Shown: piece by piece, positions 8,909-17,634 of the stretch
Layout: each line of letters begins with the position of its first letter
Numbering within the stretch: the stretch's first letter is position 1
DNA from: Bin87 sp965222895
GTDB lineage: Bacteria > Chloroflexota > Dehalococcoidia > Lucifugimonadales > UBA3495
Length of the DNA: 64,000 bases
Reading direction: 5' to 3'
NCBI GenBank assembly: GCA_965222895.1
Contig: CBDCVB010000001.1
Location: 1,054,001 to 1,118,000 of the forward strand
Made by a program: the position numbers and the translations under genes
Notes under the pieces: generated by a model
What the model saw: the letters and a program-made list of their open reading frames with translations, nothing else
Told to the model about the DNA's origin: nothing
The model's database searches: none

Positions 8909-9550
8909 TTACCTCTTCAGCACGCCGCAACGCTCATCTTTTCGGTGGATTGGGGTTAAAGCCGCCCGCTCCTCAACACGCAGGGCGTTAGATGGCAGCC
9001 CCAGGTCGGAAAGGTGGTCTTTCACCGCATTGACGGTGGAATCCACCAGGTCGGGCGTGAAAACCACCAACCGGTTGGTGGACTCATCCAGGTCAACCCC
9101 GGTCATGGATTCGGGAGGGTCGGCGACGATGGTGTCGATCCAGGTTCGCAATTGCCCCAGAGTGTAGTCAGCATGCCAACGTTCCGCCGACGCATACTCT
9201 CGCCGCCAAAGCCTGTTCACTGCCTCCAACACCGGTGCCAGTGCCACGTCGGTCGGATCATCACCCGTGAGCCACACCGAGATACCGTTGGGGTCGTTAA
9301 CGTCTGCCTTGAAACCACCGAACCGGGGCTCGACCAGATAAACGCAGTAGAGCAATTCGTTGCTATCGCCAGACTCATCGCAGGTTGCCCTGGCGGCGGA
9401 TGACCATCCTTCGGCGGCTGGCGGGAAGCCCAGGGCAATCGCCGTCGCCAAAGTAACCGACAGCGCGATGATTACTGCGGGCAACTGCCAGCGCGTGTGT
9501 ACGATGCGGTCGTGGACCCGATCTGCGCGATTTCCCATTGCACACACCAC
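8909..9550 (-). pseudogene. Membrane-anchored extracytoplasmic protein, 3' end cut by IS1380
   Basis: No family recognised. The start is near GTG 9550 or ATG 9538. A hydrophobic anchor follows at about residues 23-42, then a soluble domain with paired cysteines and the segment GISVWLTGDDPTDVALAPVLEAVNR. Native coding ends at RVEERAAL, at 8956. The last 15 residues are translated from the IS1380 terminus, so the true C-terminus has been replaced. Confidence 0.6.
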
Positions 9551-9696
9551 TCATCCGGCTCGGTTGAGCAGCGGCTCGGTCGTTTGAGTAACCGCATCAG
9601 CGGAAAGGTCCACCGCCCTTCAAAGCCGAGTTGGGACGATACGATTCTCCCGCATATAGGAGGGTGTTATGCTTTGTACCCACCACAATGTATGGG

Positions 9697-10502
9697 TTAG
9701 GTCGCCGCCGGCTGGAGTACGTACGGCGCCTTGACGTTGAAAAAGGCAACGAAATCACCGAACCAACGGAACGAGCTTGGGTCCGGAAACGCGGCCTTCG
9801 GCATCATCAGGACGGCGTCATCCCCAGCAACCCAGCAAGCCTGCAGATGGCCCCGCTCCAGGGCCCGCTGCACCATCTCCAGCGCCAATTGGGTCTTCGA
9901 CCGGTAGCCCTGCCTCTCCTGGGGAACCCCTGCCGCCTCACACCGGTCTTGGTCCGAGGTCCAGCTCTCCGGCAGATACAGCCGTTTGTCCGCCAGGGCC
10001 CGTCCCAGCGGGCTGACATAGGCCAGGAACATTCCTGCCTGGCAGTTGGCCACCTTGCCCAGCCGGCCGCAGTACTGACGGGCCACTCCTACCGACTTCA
10101 CCCCCTGCTTGGGAAAGTCGCTACCGTCCACCACCCACACCCCCTCCGGATGTCCAAGCCGGGGCGCCAGGTACTCCTGCAGACATCCTATGACTGTGTC
10201 GTCATCCCCACGGGTATTCAGTCAGAAACCGCTGCATCGCCCTGGCGGGCGCCGGAACCGTCTCGGACAGATACTCGGCGTTGCGCCGCTCGCCAGACTC
10301 CACCAGCAGGGCCTGGCGATAATGGGGCCTGTGGTCCCGCGTCTTCCTGCGCTCAAACCGCGCAGCGAAGTAAGCGTGAAAATCCCGAAAAGGCCCCGTA
10401 CACCTGCTCGCAAGCCGCCGCATCCACTTCCCGGCCTCACTTACCCAAGTTTTCCCAACTAGCCGGTCATCGCATCATGCCATCCGTCGTTGTAATACTA
10501 GG
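9697..10502 (-). pseudogene. IS701-family transposase relic
   Basis: It shares VVDGSDFPKQG, VGVARQYCGRLGKVANCQ and YLPESWTSDQ with the fuller copy at 19038-20436. It is split into two frames (10202-10423 and 9697-10140) and stops soon after the GDDA motif, so the catalytic C-terminal half is missing. The outer end at 10484-10502 keeps CCGTCGTTGTAATACTAG, a decayed version of the intact copy's inverted repeat. Confidence 0.8.
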
Positions 10503-11028
10503 GTAAGGGGTACGACATCTGGGTTGGCCATGGAGGTTTACCTCAAGTGGATTTGCTCGGTCAGTGGTATTGTGGTGCGAAAATCCAAACACTCTGCGAC
10601 GGTGCCAAATGTTCGGGATATTCCGCGCTGTCGTCCGGTTTGGAGGGTGGTAACGGCGGAAAAATTGTGACCGACGATCTGCTGCGGCGACGGTGTCGGC
10701 GGAGATAAAATGGGCCAGTTAGGTCGGACCTTTTGGCTGGTCATCGACACCGCCCTTGACACTCCATCCAGGACATTCCGGTGATGAAGGACATGGCCCT
10801 ATACCGCGAGGAACCCTACTCGGAATACGCGGCCACCAACCCTTCCACCCACTTCAAGGGGTAAGAGCGCCAGGAGACCTCGGGGGATACAGTAGATTAG
10901 GCGGTGCGCCCGTATACACAAAGCCAGTACCTTACTGGGAGCATCGTATCCCGGCATCCGGCAGCGGTGAAATGATTTTGGGCCGCACGTATGTACGTGC
11001 GCCCAAAATCATTGCCAAGGCAGGAATC
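10503..11028. other. Gene-poor stretch with a possible 3' gene fragment
   Basis: About 525 bases with no complete gene. On the plus strand 10760-10864 reads as a 34-residue open C-terminus (IQDIPVMKDMALYREEP then YSEYAATNPSTHFKG, stop). It has protein-like composition but no start and no recognised family. It may be the tail of a gene lost to the adjacent IS701 decay. The final part is downstream of the CoA-transferase gene. Confidence 0.35.
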
Positions 11029-13368
11029 CTACCCTGCCGCCACACCATCAGTCAGTATCACTCCCGAATCCAGCAGGGTTTGGTAGCGGCTCCCCAAGCC
11101 ATGTTCTTCCAGAATATCCCGGGCGTGGGAACCAGGCTTGGGGGCGGGTATGCCCGGGCGCACCGGGGTGCGCGACAGTCGCGGCGCGGGACCGCAAGTA
11201 GTCACCGTTCCCAACTCGTCATGCTCCCGGGTAATGCTAAGTCCGTGGGACTCCACCCAGGGGTCGGTCATCAGCTCCCTGACGTTGGTGACGACCCGCT
11301 GCGCGCCGATGCCGGCGGCGGCCAGTCGCTCCACCCAGAACGCCACGCTGTTCCCCTGGAACCGCTCTTCCAGCGACGAAGCCAGGGCATCTCCCCGAAG
11401 GGAGTCTATTCCAGACAGTCCCTCCAAGCCTGACAGCCTTGATAGGGCCAATGCCGGAGCTCCAATAAAGAACCAGCCGTCACTGGCCTGGTAGGCCCGA
11501 TGCAACGGGCCGGTTCCCAGGGCGTCCTGCCCGCTGGTCTCGTTCCACTGCTTGCCCTCGTAAAGCTGCATGAAGGGCGATTGCAGCGTCATGGCCGTGT
11601 AGGCCGGGGCTGAGTCTATGTGCTGGCCCTCTCCGGTGCGCTGCCGGTGCAGCAGGGCCAGAGCCACCCCGTAGGCGCCCATGAAACCCGTGCCGTAGTC
11701 GTTCACCGGGTTGGGCTGCGACTCGGGCATACCATCACCGCCGAAGCGACGGGTCATCCCGGCAGTGGCCTGGGCAAACCCCTCGTGACCGGGGCGCTCC
11801 GCCCAGGGGCCGATGTGCCCGTAAGCGTTCAATGAAGCGTAGATTATGTCGGGCTTGCGCTTCCTCACCTCTTCGTACCCCAGGCCCAGCCTCTCCAGGC
11901 TGCCGGCGCGATAGTTCTGGGCCACCACGTCGGCATCCTCCAGCAACTGCCAGAAAACGTCGCGCCCCTCTTCAGATTTCAGGTCCAACAGGATACTGCG
12001 CTTGCCCCGGTTGATGTCGTTATGCCGGGCCACGGTGGAGCCGCGGCTGGGGTTATCTATCTTGATAACATTGGCCCCGTACTCGGCCAGCGTCCGGCCC
12101 ATGGTCGGGCCGGCCAAGATTATGCACAGGTCCAGCACTTTCACCCCGTCAAGGGCGGAACTCATGGCGTCCTGGTGCGCCGGCGCCTCGGAAGCGGGGC
12201 GAGGCCTCAACTTCGCGAGAATTTCTCCCCGATGCTGGTCGGGAGTGGGAGCCGGGCCGCGCACCCTGCCCGGTGTCAAAGACATACGGGCGTTGATTCC
12301 CGGCTGTAGCATCTTGCCGTAGGTGGGGTCGTCAACCTCCACCACCATCTGGGAGGCCCGGGCGTGGGGATGGTCAAACCACTCGGCGCTGGTGCGGCAG
12401 ACCGCCCCCTCGCTGCCCGCCTCGGCGATCAGGTCTTCCCATTCCTGTGCAGTACGAGTCAAGAAGAGTTCCCGAATCCGCTGCTGGGCCTCGGCGCGGA
12501 ATTGGGGGACGTCCAGGGGGCGGTCGAAGTCGGTAAGCCCCTCGTCATCCCACGATGTAATCCCGGCGGCTGCAACGAACGGCCGGAAGTTCTGGTTGCC
12601 GGAGCCGCCGAATCGCACGTACTGGCCGTCGCTGCACTGGAAGATGCCGCCCCACAACTCTTGCAGCGTAGGAATCGCCGGCGGAGCGTTGTGCACCCGC
12701 ACTCCGAAACGCCCCAGGGACTGGAACATGCTGTCAAAAAGGGGGACTTCAATTCGTTGCCCCACGCCATCGCGCTCCCGGGCATTCAAGGCGACGACGA
12801 TGGCCACCACCGACTGGAAGGCCCCGTAGACCGAGGCGATGGGAATGGCCGTGTAGACCGGACGCGGGCTATCGGCGTTGGGCGGGCGGAAGGTGGCCGA
12901 CGCCGCTCCCACAACTCCTTCGTAAGCCGGCATGGCCGCCCTGGGATCGTCCGACGCAAATCCCGGAATGGAGCAGTAAACCAGGCGGGGGTTGGCCCGA
13001 GTCATCTCCTCGGGTCCCAGCCTCAACCGGTCCATGGTCCCGGGCCGGAAGTTCTCGACCACCACATCGGCGCTCTGTATGAGGGACCGGGCAATGGCCA
13101 AGTCGTCCGCCCGCTTGAGGTCCAGGGTAATGCTCCGCTTGCCTCGGTTCCACGTTGAGTTTGCCGGGGTCTTCCAGCGGGGTCCGCCGGGAGGGTCAAC
13201 CCGGATAACGTCGGCACCCTGATCCGCCAGCAACATTCCTGCCAAGGGCCCGGAAATATACTGCCCGAAGTCAATTACCCGAATGTGTTCCAGTGCTCCT
13301 GCGATGTCTGTACCCTCCCCCTGATTGGCTAAAAAGATTGGCTTCGTGGACGAAGCGCAGGCTAACAC
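11029..13368 (-). CDS. Tandem-duplicated CaiB/BaiF (class III) CoA-transferase
   Basis: A 779-residue fusion of two family III acyl-CoA transferase units (about residues 25-395 and 405-779), twice the normal length. Each half begins with the CoA-binding type motif (VIDFGQYISGPLAGMLLADQ; VLDLCIILAGPTMGRTLAEY) followed by NRGKRSI. The second half has the catalytic aspartate in PVNDYGTGFMGAYG (about residue 557). The equivalent place in the first half reads IASVYGAF with no acid, so only one half may be catalytic. The GTG start at 13368 is uncertain. It is divergent from the decarboxylase pair, suggesting a shared acid or sulfonate/phosphonate degradation pathway. Confidence 0.85.
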   Translation of the reverse strand: MLACASSTKPIFLANQGEGTDIAGALEHIRVIDFGQYISGPLAGMLLADQGADVIRVDPPGGPRWKTPANSTWNRGKRSITLDLKRADDLAIARSLIQSADVVVENFRPGTMDRLRLGPEEMTRANPRLVYCSIPGFASDDPRAAMPAYEGVVGAASATFRPPNADSPRPVYTAIPIASVYGAFQSVVAIVVALNARERDGVGQRIEVPLFDSMFQSLGRFGVRVHNAPPAIPTLQELWGGIFQCSDGQYVRFGGSGNQNFRPFVAAAGITSWDDEGLTDFDRPLDVPQFRAEAQQRIRELFLTRTAQEWEDLIAEAGSEGAVCRTSAEWFDHPHARASQMVVEVDDPTYGKMLQPGINARMSLTPGRVRGPAPTPDQHRGEILAKLRPRPASEAPAHQDAMSSALDGVKVLDLCIILAGPTMGRTLAEYGANVIKIDNPSRGSTVARHNDINRGKRSILLDLKSEEGRDVFWQLLEDADVVAQNYRAGSLERLGLGYEEVRKRKPDIIYASLNAYGHIGPWAERPGHEGFAQATAGMTRRFGGDGMPESQPNPVNDYGTGFMGAYGVALALLHRQRTGEGQHIDSAPAYTAMTLQSPFMQLYEGKQWNETSGQDALGTGPLHRAYQASDGWFFIGAPALALSRLSGLEGLSGIDSLRGDALASSLEERFQGNSVAFWVERLAAAGIGAQRVVTNVRELMTDPWVESHGLSITREHDELGTVTTCGPAPRLSRTPVRPGIPAPKPGSHARDILEEHGLGSRYQTLLDSGVILTDGVAAG

Positions 13369-13462
13369 TGCGGGTATGAGCGGTCAACTGCCGGCGTCGG
13401 AACGTGGTGACACCACATCCGTGGCGACAAGGCCGTTCACTATCTCGCCTGGCATCCCAAAA

Positions 13463-13491
13463 TTGACCCCCTCGGTGTGGGTTACTATAAT
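13463..13491 (+). promoter_or_regulatory. Consensus sigma-70-type promoter for the decarboxylase pair
   Basis: TTGACC (13463-13468), a 17-base spacer, then TATAAT (13486-13491), about 88 bases before the first decarboxylase gene. It lies in the divergent region with the CoA-transferase. Confidence 0.75.
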
Positions 13492-13578
13492 GGGCAGAGT
13501 CCACAGCAGTAGCGGGTCTTTGTCCAGGCAGCGGAAACCGTGACTGCTAGGTTCACAGCATACGTGAGGAGGACTTTC

Positions 13579-14097
13579 ATGGTTGAACAGCAGGCAGCGG
13601 TGCTGAGCCCGGAAACTCTGATAGAGGAGTTCCATAAGAACGGTGTCACCCATGTGGTGACCATTCCTGACAGCGAGACCAACTACCTGTACGAGTTGAT
13701 GAAGGAGGAGCCTTGGCTGGAAATCGTCCCTGCCTCCCGGGAAGGTGAGACCTTCGCCATTGCCCTGGGGCTGCTAATCGGCGGCAAGACCCCGGTGTGC
13801 CTGATTCAGAACACGGGCATGATGGAATCGGGCGACTCCATACGGGGTATGGCCCTGGACTCCGGGTTCCCGCTGGTAATGGTGGTGGGCTATCGTGGCT
13901 GGAACCGCCACGGCATTATAACCGACTCGGTGGCCCGCTATACCGAGCCGTTCCTGAACGCCTATCGCATCAACTACTACCTGGTGGAGCAGGATGCGGA
14001 CAGTTCGCGCATCTCCGTGGCCTTCGAGGAGGCCCGTACCACCAAGCGGCCAGTTGCTATCCTGGTGGGCGACGAATACCACGGGTTCAACCGCTAG
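13579..14097 (+). CDS. Sulfopyruvate/phosphonopyruvate decarboxylase-like, alpha (PYR) subunit
   Basis: The 172-residue ThDP-dependent decarboxylase half carries the PYR domain. ASREGETFAIALGLLIGG contains the glutamate (Glu55) that activates the cofactor, and QNTGMMESGDSIRGMA is the family signature. GGAGGA sits 5 bases before ATG 13579, so this start is preferred over the upstream one at 13540. It resembles ComD of coenzyme M synthesis and the N-half of phosphonopyruvate decarboxylase. The substrate is not certain. It forms an operon with the beta subunit 117 bases downstream. Confidence 0.82.
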   Translation: MVEQQAAVLSPETLIEEFHKNGVTHVVTIPDSETNYLYELMKEEPWLEIVPASREGETFAIALGLLIGGKTPVCLIQNTGMMESGDSIRGMALDSGFPLVMVVGYRGWNRHGIITDSVARYTEPFLNAYRINYYLVEQDADSSRISVAFEEARTTKRPVAILVGDEYHGFNR

Positions 14098-14214
14098 ACG
14101 GATAACCCTTCGCCAAAAATTATTGCTCTATCGGCGCCTCTACCACGTGCGGTACGTCATACTGGGCTGGGGAGGGATACGGCGCAAGCAAGATCCACGT
14201 AACGGAGGCAAAGA

Positions 14215-14805
14215 ATGATTCATTCCGAAGAGGTATTCCGAGTATTCCAAGAGTACCGGGGCGATGCCATCGTGATTCCCACCGGCACTGCCGGTCGCCA
14301 CTGGCGGGAATTCAGCACCAACGAGAACCGGGACATGAACCTGGGAGGCGCAATGGGCCAGACCACTTCGGCGGCCTTGGGACTGGCCTTGGGACTGCCT
14401 GATGAAAAGGTGGTGCTGTTCGATTCCGAAGGCGCGCTGCTGATGAACCTGGGGATACTGGCTACTATCGCCGGCAAGAAGCCGAAAAACTTCTGCCACA
14501 TTTTGTTGGACAATGAGTGCTATGCTACCACCGGAGGGCAGCCGGTTCCCAACGCGCAAGAGATTAACTACGCCGGTGTAGCCAAAGAAGCCGGTTATTC
14601 CTCTGCCTACAGCTTCGACGACCTGGAAGAGTTCGCCACCAATGTGGAGCAAATAATGCAGGATACCGGCCCGGTATTCGTCGCCATCAAAGTTGTGCCG
14701 GAGGTAGAGAACGAGCCAATAGGTATGCGGCAGCGTGTCCCTACCCGCAGCCGCGCCGAGACCATCCGGGGCTTGCAGACGGAGTTGGGCATTAGCGCCG
14801 GTTAG
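14215..14805 (+). CDS. Sulfopyruvate/phosphonopyruvate decarboxylase-like, beta (ThDP-binding) subunit
   Basis: A 196-residue partner carrying the pyrophosphate-binding half of the ThDP site. GGAGG precedes ATG 14215. The family motif normally reads GDG, then about 25 residues, then N. Here it reads Asp70-Ser71-Glu72-Gly73-ALLMN and ends LLDN100ECYATTGGQ, so the metal-ligand aspartate is a glutamate. The rest of the fold is conserved (LGGAMGQTTSAALGLALG, GGQPVPNAQEINY). A terminator follows at 14837. The substrate is unknown; sulfopyruvate and phosphonopyruvate are the closest family precedents. Confidence 0.82.
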   Translation: MIHSEEVFRVFQEYRGDAIVIPTGTAGRHWREFSTNENRDMNLGGAMGQTTSAALGLALGLPDEKVVLFDSEGALLMNLGILATIAGKKPKNFCHILLDNECYATTGGQPVPNAQEINYAGVAKEAGYSSAYSFDDLEEFATNVEQIMQDTGPVFVAIKVVPEVENEPIGMRQRVPTRSRAETIRGLQTELGISAG

Positions 14806-14836
14806 CCTTCGCGGCCGTCCACCTATTATGAGATTA

Positions 14837-14867
14837 CAGGGGCGCACAATGTGCGCCCCTGAATTTT
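14837..14867 (+). terminator. Intrinsic terminator after the decarboxylase operon
   Basis: A perfect 12-bp inverted repeat, CAGGGGCGCACA and TGTGCGCCCCTG, around a single central A (a loop of about 5 in practice), followed by AATTTT. Confidence 0.82.
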
Positions 14868-14898
14868 GCCGCGCGGCCTGTTTAGCGTCCAATCAGGG

Positions 14899-15141
14899 TT
14901 ACGCCAGTGTCAGCAACTCCACGTAGCAAAGCATTGCATGGGCGAGGATTCCCGCCCGCAACTCTCCTCCCCGCTCGGCGACTTCGTCAACCATAGCCAG
15001 TATCGGCGCCGGCATGACGATATTAACCTGCACCGGCTTGGCCGAAGGCTTGAAAAGGACGACATCTACCAAGGCCCAAATACCGCCGGCGTAGTCTTCG
15101 TTAGCGTTGAGTTGGTTTCTACAATTACTGGCCCATTTCAA
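14899..15141 (-). pseudogene. HicB-like antitoxin fragment
   Basis: An 80-residue frame. Its middle part, KPVQVNIVMPAPILAMVDEV followed by AERGGELRAGILAHAM, resembles the C-terminal ribbon-helix-helix part of HicB antitoxins (VNI..P..LL..ID..A...G..R...L). The N-terminal HicB fold is absent or scrambled and no HicA toxin is adjacent. Its upstream end overlaps the next fragment, so this is a recombination junction. Confidence 0.35.
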
Positions 15142-15341
15142 AGGACACCATTAAGTTCAACCAGCACTTTATGAACGGTTACGGTGCTTGCCGCAAGGCA
15201 TTTGTGGGGATTCACGAGTTGGGGCACGCTCAGCGTCTAGCCCATTCGGAATCGCCGAACATCATGCAGGAAAGCGTTCGAGACGTATGTCTATTTGGAG
15301 ACCACGACAGGACGGATTACCGCGAAAAGTGGGGAGAGTAA
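15111..15341 (+). pseudogene. C-terminal fragment of a metzincin-type zinc metalloprotease
   Basis: An open frame without a proper start (first ATG 15171, preceding stop at 15108). It contains GIHELGHAQRLAHSESPNIM, which fits the HExxHxxxxxH zinc site followed by a SxxIM Met-turn, then ends WGE-stop. The conserved Gly of HExxHxxG is replaced by Arg. Such C-termini are typical of matrixin-like secreted peptidases. The N-terminal domain and signal peptide are missing. Confidence 0.6.
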
Positions 15342-15491
15342 AAATGGGTATCAACGTTAAGAGACACTAGAAAGGTGGCCGGAAACCCCGGTTGATTTGG
15401 CCAGCGGTTATACTCCGGGCAATCAAGGCTGGCGGAGCCGGGCAATGCTGGGAAGCGTTCGGACCAGAGGGGCCTCTGGGAAGCGGATCGG

Positions 15492-16225
15492 TTGTATCCG
15501 GACTACGTGGGCAAGGACACTTTCTACGGCTTGCTGGCCGCACTGCGGGACCAGCTGTTCAGCGATGACGATTTTGCCGAGATCTACTGTCCGGACAATG
15601 GTCGGGACAGCGTGCCGCCCAGCCTGCTGACCACGGCGCTGCTGCTGCAGACCTACGACCGGGTGAGCGATGCCGAGGCCAAGGCCAGAGCTGACTTCGA
15701 CATCCGTTTGAAGGTGGCGTTGGGGATTGAGGTTGAGGATAGACCCTTTGCCAAGAGTACCCTTTGCCAAGAGTACGCTGCAGCTGTTCCGGGCGCAGTT
15801 GATACTGCACGAGAAGGTGCGGGAGGTATTCGAGAGCAGCCTGGCCTGGCTCGGCAGTCGGGCTACCTGAAAAAGCGTGGGATGCGGGTGGCGCTGGACA
15901 CGACCTGCATCCTGGGACGGGGCACGGTGCAGGACACCTACAATCTGCTGGCGGACGGGATCGTCAAACTGTTGCGGGCTCTGGCGGCCGTGGCGAACAT
16001 CGCGGTCGGGGAATGGGCCGAAGCCCAGGGGTACGAGAGGTACCCGGGCTCCAGCATCAAGGGCGAGGCGGCGATCGACTGGTCGGACCGCAAAGCGCGG
16101 GTGGCATTGCTGGCTGAGCTAGTGGCCGACGCGGACCGGCTGCTGGAATTGGCGCGGCAGACTCTGGAAAGGCTGCCCCAGGATGGGGCCGAACGGCCGA
16201 GCATAGTGGCTGCGGCGGAGTTGCG
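15492..16225 (+). pseudogene. IS1182-family transposase, 5' part
   Basis: YPDYVGKDTFYGLLAALRDQ, EIYCPDNGRDSVPPSLL and KKRGMRVALDTTCILGRG are IS1182 landmarks. A 16-bp tandem duplication (CCCTTTGCCAAGAGTA, 15744-15759 and 15760-15775) throws residues about 95-140 out of frame. A 1-bp loss before KKRGMR restores it. The C-terminal catalytic part is missing because the ISAs1 copy begins at 16226. Confidence 0.8.
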
Positions 16226-17458
16226 CAGGGCAATCGAGTCTTAATAACATTTTTAGAAATATGCTAACGTGCCGTGATCCGTTGACCGATGTGGAGGCAG
16301 GGGACCATGGCACAACCACCCAAGGCAACTATTCTCGATCATTTCGCTGAGCTGGACGACCCACGGGTGGAACGCACCCGACGCCACAAACTGGTGGACA
16401 TCCTCGCCATCGCCATTTGCGCCACCATCTGCGGCGCCGATTCTTGGGTCCATATCGAACTCTTCGGCAAGAGCAAGCTGGCCTGGTTTCAAACCTTCCT
16501 GGAATTGCCCAGTGGCATCCCATCCCATGACACCTGCGGCGATGTTTTCGCCCGGCTGGACCCAGTGCAGTTGCAGAACTGCTTCGTGTCCTGGACCCAG
16601 GCCATCGCAGAGCTGCTGCCGGGTGCGGTGGTGGCCATTGACGGGAAGACGGCCCGACGGTCGTATGATCGGGCGGGTAACCAGGGGGCCATACACCTGG
16701 TCAGCGCCTGGGCCACGCGGAACGCCCTGACTTTGGGCCCGGTCAAGACTGCAGAGCAGTCCAATGAGATCACCGCCATTCCCCAACTGCTGGAGTTGCT
16801 GGAGTTGCACGACTGCATCGTAACCATCGACGCTATGGGATGCCAGCGGGAGATCGCCGAGCAGATCACCGACGGTGGAGCCGACTACGTGCTCGCGGTG
16901 AAGGAGAACCAGGGTCAGCTCTATGAGGGCATCCGAGACCTGTTCGCGGGGGCCGAGGCGTTGGGTTTTGACGGTGTGCCCTATGACTATGCTCAAACCG
17001 TGGACAAGGGACACGGACGAGTGGAACGGCGGGAATGCTGGACCATCACGGAGGCAGACTGCCTGGACTATCTGGACCCCCAGGGTCAATGGCCGCAACT
17101 GAAGGCGGCGGTTAGAGTGGTGGGCCACCGTCAAACCGGAGCGGGCGGCATCAGCCATCCCCGCTACTACATCAGCAGCCGGGCGGCCCCAGCGGAACAA
17201 CTGCTGGCTGCCGTCAGGAGCCACTGGAGCATCGAAAACTCACTGCACTGGACGTTGGACGTAACCTTTCGCGAAGACCAGTGTCGAGTGCGCAAGGATC
17301 ACGGACCACAGAACCTGGCCACACTGAGGCAGATTGGACACAACTTGTTGAAGAACGAAAGAACCTTGAAAGTGGGCATCCAAGGCAAACGGCTCAACGC
17401 CGGATGGAATCAGGACTATCTGCGCAAAGTCCTCCTCGGATAAGACGCGATTGCCCTG
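16226..17458 (+). mobile_element. ISAs1-family insertion sequence, copy 1
   Basis: The ends are inverted repeats starting CAGGGCAATCGAGTCTTA (left) and CAGGGCAATCGCGTCTTA (right, reverse complement). The left flank GAGTTGCG and right flank GTCGTCGA do not match, so there is no target duplication. The left flank is an IS1182 gene and the right flank is an IS1380 gene start, which points to an IS-mediated deletion or recombination. Confidence 0.88.
16307..17443 (+). CDS. ISAs1-family transposase, copy 1
   Basis: About 378 residues counted from ATG 16307 (preceded by GCAGGGGACC), full length for the family. It has ATILDHFAELDDPRVERT at the N-terminus, the first catalytic Asp in VVAIDGKTARRSYD, the second in IVTIDAMGCQREIA, and the Glu in SHWSIENSLHWTLDVTFRED. 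It is intact. It differs from copy 2 at only five residues (for example HDTCGD here against HDTFGD). Confidence 0.93.
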   Translation: MAQPPKATILDHFAELDDPRVERTRRHKLVDILAIAICATICGADSWVHIELFGKSKLAWFQTFLELPSGIPSHDTCGDVFARLDPVQLQNCFVSWTQAIAELLPGAVVAIDGKTARRSYDRAGNQGAIHLVSAWATRNALTLGPVKTAEQSNEITAIPQLLELLELHDCIVTIDAMGCQREIAEQITDGGADYVLAVKENQGQLYEGIRDLFAGAEALGFDGVPYDYAQTVDKGHGRVERRECWTITEADCLDYLDPQGQWPQLKAAVRVVGHRQTGAGGISHPRYYISSRAAPAEQLLAAVRSHWSIENSLHWTLDVTFREDQCRVRKDHGPQNLATLRQIGHNLLKNERTLKVGIQGKRLNAGWNQDYLRKVLLG

Positions 17459-17627
17459 GTCGTCGAAGGCGATTTGAATGCGGTCGGGGTCGTTGCGTGG
17501 TAGCATCTATTGAGTGCTCCTGGTCTCGGGTCGGTTTTGTCTTTCCAAAACCATTATCCCCGAAGGACAGGAGCACTTTCTTACCCCTTCAGCACGCCGC
17601 GACACTCATCTTTTCGGTGGATTGGGG
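17459..17627 (-). mobile_element. IS1380-family left-end relic
   Basis: It contains the first about 20 codons of an IS1380 transposase (MLPRNDPDRIQIAFDDQ) and the upstream terminal region down to the end sequence GGTGGATTGGGG. This is nearly identical to 8770-8955. It is cut on its left by the ISAs1 copy. Confidence 0.75.
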
Positions 17628-17634
17628 CTAAGGC

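Larger units (their letters stand above)
7094..8955 (-). mobile_element. IS1380-family element, inactivated
   Basis: The ends begin CCCCGAATCCACCGAA on the left and CCCCAATCCACCGAA on the right (reverse complement), with a possible TTA direct duplication outside. After subtracting the 122-bp MITE insertion and its duplication the length is about 1.74 kb, typical of IS1380. The terminal about 130 bp at 8815-8955 is nearly repeated at 17498-17627, a second relic of the same element. The insertion separates the truncated secreted-protein gene on its right from mutM on its left. Confidence 0.8.
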
